A model generated the notes under the pieces. It ran no database searches, was not told the origin of the DNA, and was given only the letters and a program-made list of their open reading frames with translations. Below are positions 35,501 to 45,018 of a stretch of 64,000 nt of DNA, piece by piece. The DNA is from Mucilaginibacter sp. OK283. Its GTDB lineage: Bacteria > Bacteroidota > Bacteroidia > Sphingobacteriales > Sphingobacteriaceae. How positions within the stretch are numbered: the stretch's first letter is position 1; every line of letters starts with the position of its first letter. The stretch lies in contig NZ_FODR01000003.1 of NCBI RefSeq assembly GCF_900110415.1, forward strand, positions 558,001-622,000, read 5' to 3'. The position numbers and the translations under genes are program-made.

Positions 35501-36729
35501 ACCACGATAAAATAGAACGTATCATATTTAACCTCCTTTCCAACGCATTTAAATTTACACCCGAAGGCGGGCACGTTAGTGTATTATTATCAACCAAACA
35601 AACACCCGGGCAGCAAATGCTCGAAATAAAGGTTATTGATACAGGCATAGGTATTCCCACCGATAAAAAGGATAAAATTTTTGAACGTTTTTTTCAAAAC
35701 GATATTCCCGGATCTATGGTTAACCAGGGTAGCGGTATTGGCCTGTCAATAACAAAGGAATTTGTAAAGCTGCATAATGGTGAAATATATGTAGAAAGCG
35801 AACCCGGGCAGGGAAGTTATTTTACCATTTTACTGCCTGTGCACCTAACGGCCGAGGCAGAAGGACAATGGCCCGATGACGGGCTTAGCCTGGCAGAACT
35901 TTCAGGGACCGACGAACAAGCCTTGCAACAACCCGGGGCTGTTGCTGCTGCTAAAAAACTGACTGTTTTACTGGTTGAAGATAATGAGGACTTCCGGTTT
36001 TATTTAAAAGACAACTTAAACGATTTTTTTCATATTGTTGAGGCCGCAAACGGCAAGGAAGGCTGGCAAAAAACGCTGGCCCTGCACCCCAACCTGGTAG
36101 TTAGCGATATAAGTATGCCCGAAATGAATGGGATAGACCTTTGCCGCAAAATACGTAACGACAAACGGACATCGCACATACCGGTTGTTTTACTTACCGC
36201 TATAACCGGCGAAGAGCAACAGTTAAAGGGCCTCGAAACTGGCGCCAATGATTACCTCACCAAACCTTTCAACTTCGAGATACTGCTATCCAAACTGAAA
36301 AACATACTGGCCATACAGCAGGATATGCGCAAAACCTATCAAAAGCAGCTTGACGCCAAGCCAACAGACGTGGTGCCCGAGTCGTTCGATGAGGCTTTTA
36401 TTAAAAAAGCCTTATTGATTATCGAAAAAAATATTGATAATGCCGATTTCTCCGTAGAAGAACTCAGTAGCGAATTATGTGTGAGCCGTGTTACGCTATA
36501 TAAAAGGGCGCTCACCTTAACCGGAAAGTCTCCGGTTGAATTGGTCAGGTCTATCCGTTTAAAGCGTGCCGCGCAGTTGCTTGAGAACTCGCAGTTAACC
36601 ATATCCCAGATATCATACAAGGTAGGCTTTAAAAGCCAGAAGTATTTTGTGCGATCCTTTAAAGCTGAATTCAATTGTCTTCCGTCGGCGTATCAGCAAA
36701 AAAGTAGGCAACAGGCTGATAAAGCCTGA
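32560..36729 (+). CDS. Hybrid two-component system regulator (HTCS)
   Basis: A 1389-aa single-polypeptide sensor/regulator typical of Bacteroidota glycan loci. In order: signal peptide (1-21), two seven-bladed Reg_prop beta-propellers with repeated LWIGT/MWIAT-type motifs (about 30-690), a Y_Y_Y domain (about 720-800), a membrane helix (about 807-830), HisKA with H880 in SHEFRTPLSL, HATPase with GSGIGLSI, a receiver with D1183 in VVSDISMPEMNG, and an AraC-type HTH (about 1290-1380). It should sense an oligosaccharide in the periplasm and activate the susCD operon downstream. Confidence 0.95.
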   Translation: MRVKLYIVVSALFFAYTNNFAQNSQYQFSRLNISNGLSHNQVNCIFKDPKGFMWFGTASGLNRYDGYTFKVFKHDVNNKYSINDDYVTNICEGPGKKLWITTRAGYSFYDPETEQFNNEVWSVVYPFKLPGYPIVSKTLHNGNGDFWFLCPDSGLYRYNELKKTATRYYHHQNSSPSLYSNFVTDIVQDASGNIWLAYNDGEVELFDIKRNAITYHTDIFRKAANNKGRNYSITIDSDGDLWVFNPNIDSRAYYYSPRTGRFRQIAKESSETPLTSNIITNIIQADDGLMWISTDHGGINILDKKSGKITYLLNREDDAKSLAQNTASVYKDNTGIMWARTLREGVSYYHKNIIRFPLYRHFASDSRSVTFEDVNKFVEDKNGNLWIGTNGGGLIYFDRKTGKFIQYKHDPGAPNSLSSDIIVSLCIDHDQQLWIGTYFGGLDHFDGKKFIHYKHNDKVPTSIADDRVWNILEDSSNRLWIGTFDNGLEIFDRSKNIFYHPFGQTEIRCPYTAALFEDKRGDIWVAGYFGIDKILKNGHGVIHYNKKNNDPNSLIGDNINSITQDSRGLMWIATRDGLSILNPETNRFISLTKKDGLPDNQVLNVLEDNRGAMWLSTSKGLGRITLQPGNGTYKFEFENFDETDGLQGREFSINAALKTNKGELVFGGSHGFNIFDPLSIHPNIDEPKLIFTGFQLFNKSIAANEIVDGHIILSKAISATQEITLNHSENVFTIEFAALNFFNPNKITHQYMMEGFDKGWLTADNATRKATYTNLDAGNYTFNVRAIGQEGKWKPIHIKLKIKVLPPFWKSTLAYVIYLFLIAGTLLFIRRRGIQKIRREFIAEKEKQEAKLLIEQERQEVKRMLELDQLKTKFLTNVSHEFRTPLSLIMAPVDKMLIDADKERGEQLNMIRRNAKRLLNLVNQLLDFRKMEVQELRLHARSGDIVSFIKDMSYSFSDIAEKKHIGFVFDSEIENLVINFDHDKIERIIFNLLSNAFKFTPEGGHVSVLLSTKQTPGQQMLEIKVIDTGIGIPTDKKDKIFERFFQNDIPGSMVNQGSGIGLSITKEFVKLHNGEIYVESEPGQGSYFTILLPVHLTAEAEGQWPDDGLSLAELSGTDEQALQQPGAVAAAKKLTVLLVEDNEDFRFYLKDNLNDFFHIVEAANGKEGWQKTLALHPNLVVSDISMPEMNGIDLCRKIRNDKRTSHIPVVLLTAITGEEQQLKGLETGANDYLTKPFNFEILLSKLKNILAIQQDMRKTYQKQLDAKPTDVVPESFDEAFIKKALLIIEKNIDNADFSVEELSSELCVSRVTLYKRALTLTGKSPVELVRSIRLKRAAQLLENSQLTISQISYKVGFKSQKYFVRSFKAEFNCLPSAYQQKSRQQADKA

Positions 36730-37333
36730 TAATTGCGGCGCATAGCCCTCAATTTCTCCTCTCTTTTGGCCCATTTTGTTAATCTTCCTGCCGGTATTTT
36801 TCTGATTTTTTACCATTAAATCAATATTTTTTATATTAACTATCTGAAAATAAGTTAGTTAAAATGATTTAACATTTGTGCCCCTATTTTTAAACAATCG
36901 ATTGCGCCACCCCTTGTAGTTTTAACCTATACAAAGCGGTATAAATTCAACATAGCTGCCGCAGGCCTGTCATTATGTAATGATGCAGGCACATAACCAA
37001 TTTTAATAATAACCTGATTAAACTGAGCATTATGCCAAAACGTGTACTTATTAGCGCCTGTTATTTGCCTGTCTGGCAGTTACCAAAAATCGTTCGGGAG
37101 CCATCAGTAATACCCCACATACATCGGGCAGCGTAGGCTGTTGCAACAATAACGGGCTTTTTACATGAATTATCTTATTTGATCTGAGTGTTAGCAGTGT
37201 GCCATTCGGCCATTGCACGCAGGTAATAAATTCAATTTAACAATAAATACGATGGGAGGAAAACAATGCAGGGAAGCTAACCAATAACCAAATAAACAAA
37301 CCAATTATCAATTAATTATGAACCCCAATTAAC
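36730..37333. other. Leader region of the susC operon
   Basis: No full gene is visible. A GGGAGGAAAAC sequence at about 37255-37265 is a near-perfect Shine-Dalgarno followed by ATG CAG GGA AGC TAA, a four-codon frame. An overlapping frame starting at the ATG just before it encodes MGGKQCREANQ. Strong SD sites are rare in this phylum. Confidence 0.35.
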
Positions 37334-40300
37334 ATGGAAAAAAATTTACGAAAAAGATTAAGACATGGTGCATTGCTGCTAATGGCTATGCTGTTGCTAA
37401 GCCTCACGGGCTATGCGCAAACCATAAAAATTACAGGTAAAATTACCAGCGCCGATAATACCGGACCATTGCCCGGTGTAACCGTTAAAGTAAAGAATGC
37501 AGCAACCGGCACTTTATCTGGTGTTGATGGCAGCTATGCCATTAATGCAAAACCCGGCGATGTGCTGGTATTTAGTTTTTTAAGCTTTACTACCCAGCAA
37601 ATATTTGTAGGCTCATCTTCGGTTATCAACGTAGTGCTTAAACCATCAACCAACGATTTGAACGAGGTTGTGGTAATTGGCTATGGCACCAAAAGGCGAA
37701 GCGACCTTACCGGATCTATATCGTCAATTACATCGGCCGATCTTCTTAAAACCCAGCCAACAACCTTTGATCAGGCCATGCAGGGCAAGGTTGCAGGTGT
37801 TGTAATACAGCAGGTATCTGGCCAGCCGGGTGGTGATGTAAACGTGCAGATCCGCGGTTTGGGCGGTTTCTTAGGCGCGCCGCCATTATACGTTATCGAT
37901 GGTGTGCAAATACCGCCCAACGGACAGTCGGCTATACCGGGCAACGGTACCAATCCGCTATCCAGCATAAACCCTTCGGATATTGCCTCTATCGATGTGT
38001 TAAAAGATGCTTCGGCCACAGCTATTTATGGTTCACAGGCATCCAATGGTGTTATTATTATTACCACAAAAAAGGGAGCCTCCGGGCCGCCGCTTATCAG
38101 CTATGATGGTTACCAGGGCTGGCAAAAATTACCCAAGTATTATGATGCAATGGATTTGCGGCAATACGCCACTTTCATGAATGAAAAGAGCGACATCATC
38201 GGTTACGATAAACGGCCGCAGTTTGCCAATCCGCAATACCTGGGGGTAGGTACCAACTGGCAAAAAGCCCTGTACCGTACAGCGCCAATGCTAAACCATA
38301 ATATAGCTATCAGCGGCGGTGATGACCGGACAAAATATTATTTATCGGGTACCTATTTTTCACAGCAGGGGATTGCGCTGGGCTCTGATTTTAAAAGAAC
38401 TTCTATAAAGGCAAACATCGATAACAAAACCACCAACTGGTTAAAGGTTGGCGTAAACCTGAATATGGCGCACGTGGCCGAAAATGTGGCTACTTCCAAT
38501 ACCGGGGTAATTTTACAGGCCCTTAACCAAACCCCGGATGTAAATGTAGTAAACCCCGATGGCACATGGGGCGGCAATGATCCTAACATTTATGGCGCAA
38601 CCGGTACCAATCCCTTTGCGATAGCTACTATTGTAAAGGATTTTAAAAGCCGTTACCAATTAATGGGTAATGCTTATGCCGAAATACAATTTACCCGTGA
38701 ACTTACCCTGCGCAATGAAGTAGCCGGAAACTTTGACTTTGCCACTGAGGATTATTTCAATCCATCGTATGTTATGGGTGCTTACTCCAAAACCACCAAT
38801 AGCGGCACGGCAACAAGCGCGCAAAATTTTTACAATTCAATCTCCAATTATTTAACTTACCAGCATACGTTTGCCAAAAAATACTATGTTAACGTAGTGG
38901 CGGGCCACGAAGCCCAATTGCTCAAAAGCAGCGGTGTTTCGGGTACGCGCACCAATTTTGCAAGTAATAACGTGCAAACGATAAGCAGCGGCGATGCAAC
39001 AACCGCTACCAATACCGGTGTAAAAGGGCAGGGATCTTTAGAAGCCTATTTTGGCCGGGCCAACTTTACCTATGATGACCGGTATTTGTTAACGGCTACG
39101 GTACGTCATGACGGCTCATCAAAATTTGCCGAAGCACACCGGTGGAATACTACTTACTCTGGCGCGCTGGCATGGAAGATAAACCACGAGAGCTTTCTTA
39201 AAGGTGTAAGGGCTATTAATGATCTTAAACTTAGGGTTGGTTATGGCCTGGTAAACAATCAAAATATCGCCGAATATGCTTATGGTTCAACATTAAGCAC
39301 AATCCCCACCGGCTTGTCGGGCAACTCGCAGATAACCAGCACAACGGGTAATCCTGATATCAAGTGGGAAACTACAAGATCGTACAACGTTGGTCTGGAT
39401 GCGTCTGTGCTAAACGGGCGGATAGGATTTTCTGTCGACGCGTACTACCGCAAAACAAATAACCTGTTACTAAGCCTTACCATGCCTTACTACTCCGGCA
39501 CATTCGCTTCGGGCGGATTTTCGCCGGGAGCAGTGCAGGCGCCTTACGTAAATATAGGCGCGGTGGGCAACCGGGGATTTGAGTTTACATTGTCGACCCA
39601 AAACGTGAGATCAAAAAACTTTAACTGGAACACCAATATTAACTTTTCCAGGAATGTGAACAAAGTACTCGCTTTGGTTGATGGTACCCCCGCAATAAAC
39701 GGCTCAGTAACCAAAACTGTAGTTGGCCGGTCAATCGGCGAGTTTTACGGTTACCAGGTATTGGGCATTTACAAAAACGCCGCCGACTTTACTAAATATC
39801 CGGCGCTATCCCAAAACGGAGGCGGCTCCATACCTATAACTCCCGGATCGGGCGGTGTTTGGGTAGGTGATGTTATTTTTAAGGATATTAATGGCGACGG
39901 GATAATTGACGCCCGTGACCAAACCTTTTTAGGATCGCCTTTACCCAAGTTCCAGTTCGGGATCAATAACGGCATTAACTATAAAAATTTCGACCTGAAT
40001 GTTTTTATGGTGGGCAATTACGGCAATAAAGTTTATAACCAGATAAAGGTAAACGGCGAGAATCCTAACCAAAATTTTGGCTATTTCCCTTCTGTGCTCA
40101 ACTATGCCAAGATCGGGCTGATTGACCCGACCGGCTCTGCATCGGATATTAACAACGTATATATCACAAACCCATCTACCAATATTATGCGGATAAGCCA
40201 GAGCAGTGGTAACGACAATCAGCGTTTTTCTGACAAATACATCGAAAATGGGTCGTTTTTAAAATGTAAAAGTATCGCCTTGGGGTACAGCTTTTCAAAC

Positions 40301-40495
40301 AACATTTTAAATAAGATCAAACTACGGTCATTACGGGTGTATGTTAACGTTACCAATGTTTTCACCATTACCAAATATAGTGGCTATGACCCGGAAATTG
40401 GTTCCTGGAACCCTTTAGCTGCAGGTATTGATAACGGATATTATGCTCAGCCGCGTGTTTACACAGTTGGTCTTAACGTATCGCTAAATAATTAA
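37334..40495 (+). CDS. SusC/RagA-type TonB-linked outer membrane protein
   Basis: A 1053-aa TonB-dependent transporter. Residues 1-28 are a signal peptide (LLLSLTGYAQ). A CarboxypepD_reg-like domain (about 32-110, with GVTVKVKNAATGTLSGVDG) and a DLNEVVVIGYGT segment precede the plug (about 115-240), where DVLKDASATAIYGSQASNGV is the SusC signature. The barrel follows. It imports oligosaccharides with its SusD partner, 8 bp downstream. Length is normal. Confidence 0.95.
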   Translation: MEKNLRKRLRHGALLLMAMLLLSLTGYAQTIKITGKITSADNTGPLPGVTVKVKNAATGTLSGVDGSYAINAKPGDVLVFSFLSFTTQQIFVGSSSVINVVLKPSTNDLNEVVVIGYGTKRRSDLTGSISSITSADLLKTQPTTFDQAMQGKVAGVVIQQVSGQPGGDVNVQIRGLGGFLGAPPLYVIDGVQIPPNGQSAIPGNGTNPLSSINPSDIASIDVLKDASATAIYGSQASNGVIIITTKKGASGPPLISYDGYQGWQKLPKYYDAMDLRQYATFMNEKSDIIGYDKRPQFANPQYLGVGTNWQKALYRTAPMLNHNIAISGGDDRTKYYLSGTYFSQQGIALGSDFKRTSIKANIDNKTTNWLKVGVNLNMAHVAENVATSNTGVILQALNQTPDVNVVNPDGTWGGNDPNIYGATGTNPFAIATIVKDFKSRYQLMGNAYAEIQFTRELTLRNEVAGNFDFATEDYFNPSYVMGAYSKTTNSGTATSAQNFYNSISNYLTYQHTFAKKYYVNVVAGHEAQLLKSSGVSGTRTNFASNNVQTISSGDATTATNTGVKGQGSLEAYFGRANFTYDDRYLLTATVRHDGSSKFAEAHRWNTTYSGALAWKINHESFLKGVRAINDLKLRVGYGLVNNQNIAEYAYGSTLSTIPTGLSGNSQITSTTGNPDIKWETTRSYNVGLDASVLNGRIGFSVDAYYRKTNNLLLSLTMPYYSGTFASGGFSPGAVQAPYVNIGAVGNRGFEFTLSTQNVRSKNFNWNTNINFSRNVNKVLALVDGTPAINGSVTKTVVGRSIGEFYGYQVLGIYKNAADFTKYPALSQNGGGSIPITPGSGGVWVGDVIFKDINGDGIIDARDQTFLGSPLPKFQFGINNGINYKNFDLNVFMVGNYGNKVYNQIKVNGENPNQNFGYFPSVLNYAKIGLIDPTGSASDINNVYITNPSTNIMRISQSSGNDNQRFSDKYIENGSFLKCKSIALGYSFSNNILNKIKLRSLRVYVNVTNVFTITKYSGYDPEIGSWNPLAAGIDNGYYAQPRVYTVGLNVSLNN

Positions 40496-40503
40496 AATTC
40501 AAG

Positions 40504-42075
40504 ATGATGAAACTCATAAAAATAAATATGGTACTGCTGTTTATCGTCATGATAAGCAGCTGTAAAAAGGATTACCTTAACAGGCCGCCTTTAACCGGCA
40601 TAACCAAAGATAACTTTTATAAAAGTGGCTCGGATTTAAGATTGGCTACTGCGGCGCTTTATGCCCAGCCCTGGGCTAACTGGAACAATTTTCCATTGCT
40701 TGGTGTTGGCGATATCATGAGCGGCAATATGTTGCAGCCTTATAACGCCGATCTGGTTCAGTTTACTACCTTTTCTATTACAAGTCAAAACTCTTATATC
40801 ACCCAGTCATGGCAGTCTTTTTACGATATAGTTGCCCATTGCAACATCAATATAAAGGCCATTAACACCAGCCTTCCGGATAGTGTGGCTGCAAGCAGTA
40901 AAAAAGGCGCGCTTGGCGAGTTGAAGTTTATAAGGGCAACGTCTTATTTCTTTATCGCCCAATTATGGGGTGCTGTGCCAATTATTGAAGATAATGATAA
41001 GCTGATAGCAAATCCGCTGGTGCCCCGTCATAAGCTTACCGACGTTTATAAATTCATTATAAATGATTTAAGATATGCTGCAGCTAATTTGCCAAGAGCA
41101 GATCAGCCAGGACGCGTAACTACATGGTCGGCACAGGGCTTGCTGGCAAAGGTATATTTAACCAGGGCAGGTTTAGGCCAAAACGGCACCCGCAAACAAT
41201 CTGACCTTGATAGTGCCGCGTATTACGCCGGCAATGTTTGCAACACCAGTGGTTTAACGTTGTTACCAAGCTATTACAACCTTTTCAGGACCCAGTATAA
41301 TGATAACCCCGAATCATTATTTGCTTTTCAATGGGCGCCAGGTGTAGGCTATGGGCAAGGTAACGCTATACAGGCTCAATTTGCCCCCAGCGGCAGCCTG
41401 GTTACCGGCGGCGGTGGCTGGGGCGGCGCCATTGGCCCAACCCTTGATTTGGCTAACGAGTACAGCATGGATGACTCCGTGCGCCGCAAAGCCACATATA
41501 TGCTTACCGGCGATAAATATCCTGAGCTTAACGCCGCAAATGGCGGGTATACCGCTACGGGTGTAAATGTTAAAAAACACATTGTTGGTACTGCTGCAGA
41601 TAATAATTCGCCTACTATGGACCTATGGTCGTCCATCGAGCATAACACCGTTTTACGCCTGGCCGATGTATACCTGGTATATGCCGAAGCCTTGTTAGGC
41701 AACAACGCTTCTACTGCTAACCAGCAGGCGCTACAATATTTTAATGCTGTACGCAGCAGGGCCGGGGTAAGCACGGTTACGAGTATTACGCCAGATATGA
41801 TCTGGAAAGAACGGCGGATTGAACTGGCATTTGAAGGCCAGTACTGGTTTGATTTAGTTCGTTTATCTTACTATAAACCGCAGGCAGCCATTAATTCTCT
41901 TAACGGTCAAAAAAGGCAACAGTTTACCTACAGTCAAGCTACAGGCGTAAAAACGCCGTCGCCTAACGGATTGATCATCACCCCGGCCACAGTTGCAACA
42001 TTTACGCTGCCTATACCGGCAAATGATCAAACCGCCGATCCCAAGCTGCTGGAGGAACCTGTAGCTTATTATTAA
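40504..42075 (+). CDS. SusD/RagB-type surface glycan-binding lipoprotein
   Basis: A 523-aa lipoprotein (lipobox around MISSCKKDYL) with a TPR-like SusD fold: DNFYKSGSDLRLATAALYAQ near the start, a central LGELKFIRATSYFFIAQLWG, and the C-terminal RRIELAFEGQYWFDLVRL. It caps the SusC transporter and binds glycan at the cell surface. It starts 8 bp after susC, so the two genes are translated together. Confidence 0.95.
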   Translation: MMKLIKINMVLLFIVMISSCKKDYLNRPPLTGITKDNFYKSGSDLRLATAALYAQPWANWNNFPLLGVGDIMSGNMLQPYNADLVQFTTFSITSQNSYITQSWQSFYDIVAHCNINIKAINTSLPDSVAASSKKGALGELKFIRATSYFFIAQLWGAVPIIEDNDKLIANPLVPRHKLTDVYKFIINDLRYAAANLPRADQPGRVTTWSAQGLLAKVYLTRAGLGQNGTRKQSDLDSAAYYAGNVCNTSGLTLLPSYYNLFRTQYNDNPESLFAFQWAPGVGYGQGNAIQAQFAPSGSLVTGGGGWGGAIGPTLDLANEYSMDDSVRRKATYMLTGDKYPELNAANGGYTATGVNVKKHIVGTAADNNSPTMDLWSSIEHNTVLRLADVYLVYAEALLGNNASTANQQALQYFNAVRSRAGVSTVTSITPDMIWKERRIELAFEGQYWFDLVRLSYYKPQAAINSLNGQKRQQFTYSQATGVKTPSPNGLIITPATVATFTLPIPANDQTADPKLLEEPVAYY

Positions 42076-42109
42076 CAGTATTCTTGATCATTGATATAAT
42101 TTAAACATC

Positions 42110-43330
42110 ATGAAAAAATTAATTTATCATATTAAAGGCTGCCTGGTGCTTGCCTTGCTTGCCGCGGTGGTTGTTATGCAGCCGGGCTGTAAAAAGGATG
42201 CTTCACCATCAAAAGGCACCCCGGTAATTACCGCTATACGCAATTATGTAGCCCATCCCGGTGATTCGCTTTTAAGCAGCGTAGGCACGGGCCAGTGGGT
42301 TGTAATTTCAGGTAAAAATTTAAAAGGTGCGCTCGCTATTAATTTTGACGGGGTAAAAGGCTCTTTTAACGATGCCTGGTTTTCAGATACCAGTGCAATC
42401 GTCTTAATCCCGGCGGTTATCGCGTTCCCTTCGGTACCTTCAGATAAGCTGAATACTATTCAGTACGTTACCAACCATGGGCAAACTACGTTTTCGTTCC
42501 CTATTGTTGCACCAGCGCCTACAATTACCGGCGTTTCTAATGAAGATGCCAACCCTGGCGACTCGGTTAAAATCAACGGCCTAAGCTTTTTCTTTATAAA
42601 AAGCGTTACCTATGCCGGGATTAATATTACCAGTTATAAATCATCAAATGATGGTACCAGTATCAGCCTGGCAGTACCTGCGGGTGTTACGCAAACAGGC
42701 GGTATTGTAAGTGTTACAACAAAATCAGGTTCGGCCACCTCTGTTTATAAGGTGCATGACTTTGTAACAGGCGTGTTGAATAATTATGATAATGTAAATA
42801 ACTTTTCATGGGGATCGGGCACGTCTAACAGCTCTGCAGCCTATCCTGGTAATAATGGCTATTATGGGCTATTGCAATCAACTAACATTCCCGCGGGAGA
42901 CGGATCCTGGTGGAATGGCGGGCGGTCCATCAATACAAATGGGGCGCAGTGGGTACCTAAAGCCAGCTTAAAGGATACAGTGGACCATTATGCTTTAAAG
43001 TTTGAAGTATCTGTAACTACGCCATGGTCGGCCGGTGCTATCCAGATTGTTAAAGATTACTCCTGGACATATTCGGCCATTTATCGCCCCTGGAAGAATG
43101 CCAACGGTTCAACAACGCAGTTTACTACAAAGGGCTGGCAAACGGTAACCATACCACTATCAGAGTTCAGAACAAATAATGGTACGGGAATCCCAGCCGC
43201 CAGCCTGACGGAGTTGCTTGGGGCCGAGGGGGCGGGTGCTATCAATGTTACATTTATTAACGACGGCACAACTACCATCAAAACTTCTGAGATAGCTGTT
43301 GACAATATCAGGGTAGTAAGAATAAAATAA
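42110..43330 (+). CDS. SusE-position surface glycan-binding lipoprotein (IPT/TIG domains)
   Basis: The 406-aa product has a lipoprotein signal with Cys about residue 27 (MQPGCKKD). Two IPT/TIG-like domains follow (about 36-125 and 128-210; ITGVSNEDANPGDSVKINGL). The C-terminal half (about 220-406; NNGYYGLLQSTNIPAGDGSW) resembles the glycan-binding domain of SGBP-B proteins from xyloglucan and related loci. It lies 34 bp after susD. A terminator follows. Ligand is unproven. Confidence 0.8.
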   Translation: MKKLIYHIKGCLVLALLAAVVVMQPGCKKDASPSKGTPVITAIRNYVAHPGDSLLSSVGTGQWVVISGKNLKGALAINFDGVKGSFNDAWFSDTSAIVLIPAVIAFPSVPSDKLNTIQYVTNHGQTTFSFPIVAPAPTITGVSNEDANPGDSVKINGLSFFFIKSVTYAGINITSYKSSNDGTSISLAVPAGVTQTGGIVSVTTKSGSATSVYKVHDFVTGVLNNYDNVNNFSWGSGTSNSSAAYPGNNGYYGLLQSTNIPAGDGSWWNGGRSINTNGAQWVPKASLKDTVDHYALKFEVSVTTPWSAGAIQIVKDYSWTYSAIYRPWKNANGSTTQFTTKGWQTVTIPLSEFRTNNGTGIPAASLTELLGAEGAGAINVTFINDGTTTIKTSEIAVDNIRVVRIK

Positions 43331-43359
43331 GAAGAGAGTTTTAGTTGAATATAAGTGGA

Positions 43360-43397
43360 TGCCTGGGGCCTTTACCGAGAGGTCCCGGCATTTTTTT
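43360..43397 (+). terminator. Terminator after the glycan-binding lipoprotein gene
   Basis: A TGCCTGGGGCC/GGTCCCGGCA stem with a short loop is followed by seven Ts. It closely resembles the terminator at 44982-45018. Confidence 0.75.
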
Positions 43398-43515
43398 AGG
43401 CCTCATCGGCTCAGCACTTTCTCAGACGGGTGTCGTCCTTATTTGTTTGGTCATAAATAGTCTGAAAAGTGCGCAAAATGTGTGGTTCTGCTAAAAGGGC
43501 TTAAATATTATAAAA

Positions 43516-44976
43516 ATGAAAACATTGAATTTTTTAAGAGTATTATTTTTTGTTGCGATTGCTTCTTTTTTTTCCTGTAAAAAGGCGAATAATCCAGCCG
43601 CAGAATTAACAGTTAATCAGTCCGTAATTACATTTACGCCCGAAGGCGGAACGCAGGACTTTTCTGTTGCAAGCAATGCCACATGGAACATCAGCAATCC
43701 GGGTTCTTCGTGGCTGCAATTGAATACAACATCTGGTAACAGCGGCAGTACTGTCATTCATGTAACAACGCTGTCGCAAAATGCCACAGGGCTAACACGC
43801 TCCATCGTTTTAGAAGTTAGTTCGTCTAATGGCCAGTCAAGAAGGGTAACGGTGTCGCAGGCAACCACTATCTATCCAACTTATAATACCTCGCCAAAAG
43901 CAGCTGACGCAACGGGAATGAGCAGTAATGCTGTTCAGTTGGCCGCTAAAATAAAATTAGGATGGAATATCGGTAATACCCTGGAAGCTTCTGGTGGCGA
44001 AACAGGCTGGGGCAATCCGCTTATCACCGAAGATTATGTAAAATTTGTAAAACAGCAGGGCTTTAACGCTATACGCCTTCCATGTGCCTGGAACATGGGC
44101 CATCTAAGTAACCAGGCAACTGCACAAATAGACGCCAACTGGCTTAACAGGGTGAAAGAAGTGGTGGGGTATTGCGTAAAAAATGATATGTATGTCTTAC
44201 TCAATATACATTGGGATGGCGGCTGGCTTGAAAATAACATTACCAAGGTAAAGCAAGATTCTGTTAACGCTAAACAAAAGGCACTATGGGAACAAATTGC
44301 AACGGCCATGCGCGATTTTGACGAACACCTGATGTTTGCCAGCGCCAATGAGCCGGCTGCAGATGATGCCGCGGCAACAGCAATACTTTCTACCTATCAT
44401 CAAACCTTTATTAACGCAGTCAGATCAACCGGCGGTAAAAACGCTTATCGGATATTGGTGCTTCAGGGCCCTTCTACCAACATGGAAAAAACAAGTGATT
44501 ATATGACATCCCTTCCGCAGGACCAGGCGGCAGCCCGGTTGATGGTTGAGGTGCATTATTACTCGCCGTTTCAATTCTGCTGCCTGCTGGACAATGATGC
44601 CAGCTGGGGTAAAATGTTTTATTATTGGGGTGCGGGGCACCATTCAACTATCGAACCTGAACGAAATGCCACCTGGGGCGAAGAAAGTGATGTTGATGCC
44701 TCTTTCAATAGAATGAAGACAAAATTTGTCGACAAGGGAATTCCCGTCCTTTTAGGGGAGTATGGCGCCTACAGGCGTGACAATAGCGCGCATGTTCCTT
44801 TAGATCTGCCAACGCACGAGGGCGCAGTAGATTATTGGAATACCTATGTTACGAAGCAAGCGAAATCCAACGGCATGCTGCCATTTTTTTGGGATACAGG
44901 CGGCGCTTTAGACAGACGAAATTATACAGTAAAAGATCAGCGTACTATTGTTGCCATCAAGGCAGGCGCCAATTAA
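43516..44976 (+). CDS. GH5-family endoglucanase-like lipoprotein with BACON domain
   Basis: The 486-aa lipoprotein (lipobox near FFSCKKAN) has an N-terminal BACON domain (about 28-118; GTQDFSVASNATWNISNPGS) and a GH5 domain (about 130-480) starting LGWNIGNTLEASGGETGWGN. The acid/base is E279 (SANEPAAD) and the nucleophile E415 (LLGEYGAYRR). BACON usually acts as a spacer at the cell surface. The enzyme should cleave the glycan into oligosaccharides for SusCD. It is a close paralogue of the GH5 at 29752-31449. Confidence 0.92.
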   Translation: MKTLNFLRVLFFVAIASFFSCKKANNPAAELTVNQSVITFTPEGGTQDFSVASNATWNISNPGSSWLQLNTTSGNSGSTVIHVTTLSQNATGLTRSIVLEVSSSNGQSRRVTVSQATTIYPTYNTSPKAADATGMSSNAVQLAAKIKLGWNIGNTLEASGGETGWGNPLITEDYVKFVKQQGFNAIRLPCAWNMGHLSNQATAQIDANWLNRVKEVVGYCVKNDMYVLLNIHWDGGWLENNITKVKQDSVNAKQKALWEQIATAMRDFDEHLMFASANEPAADDAAATAILSTYHQTFINAVRSTGGKNAYRILVLQGPSTNMEKTSDYMTSLPQDQAAARLMVEVHYYSPFQFCCLLDNDASWGKMFYYWGAGHHSTIEPERNATWGEESDVDASFNRMKTKFVDKGIPVLLGEYGAYRRDNSAHVPLDLPTHEGAVDYWNTYVTKQAKSNGMLPFFWDTGGALDRRNYTVKDQRTIVAIKAGAN

Positions 44977-44981
44977 ATGAA

Positions 44982-45018
44982 TGCCTGTGGCTTTTACCAA
45001 AAGGCCCGGGCATTTTTT
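44982..45018 (+). terminator. Terminator after BACON-GH5
   Basis: TGCCTGTGGCTTTT and AAAGGCCCGGGCA form a stem with a T-run after it, 6 bp past the GH5 stop. The sequence is clearly related to the terminator at 43360, as if the two gene ends were duplicated. Confidence 0.75.
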
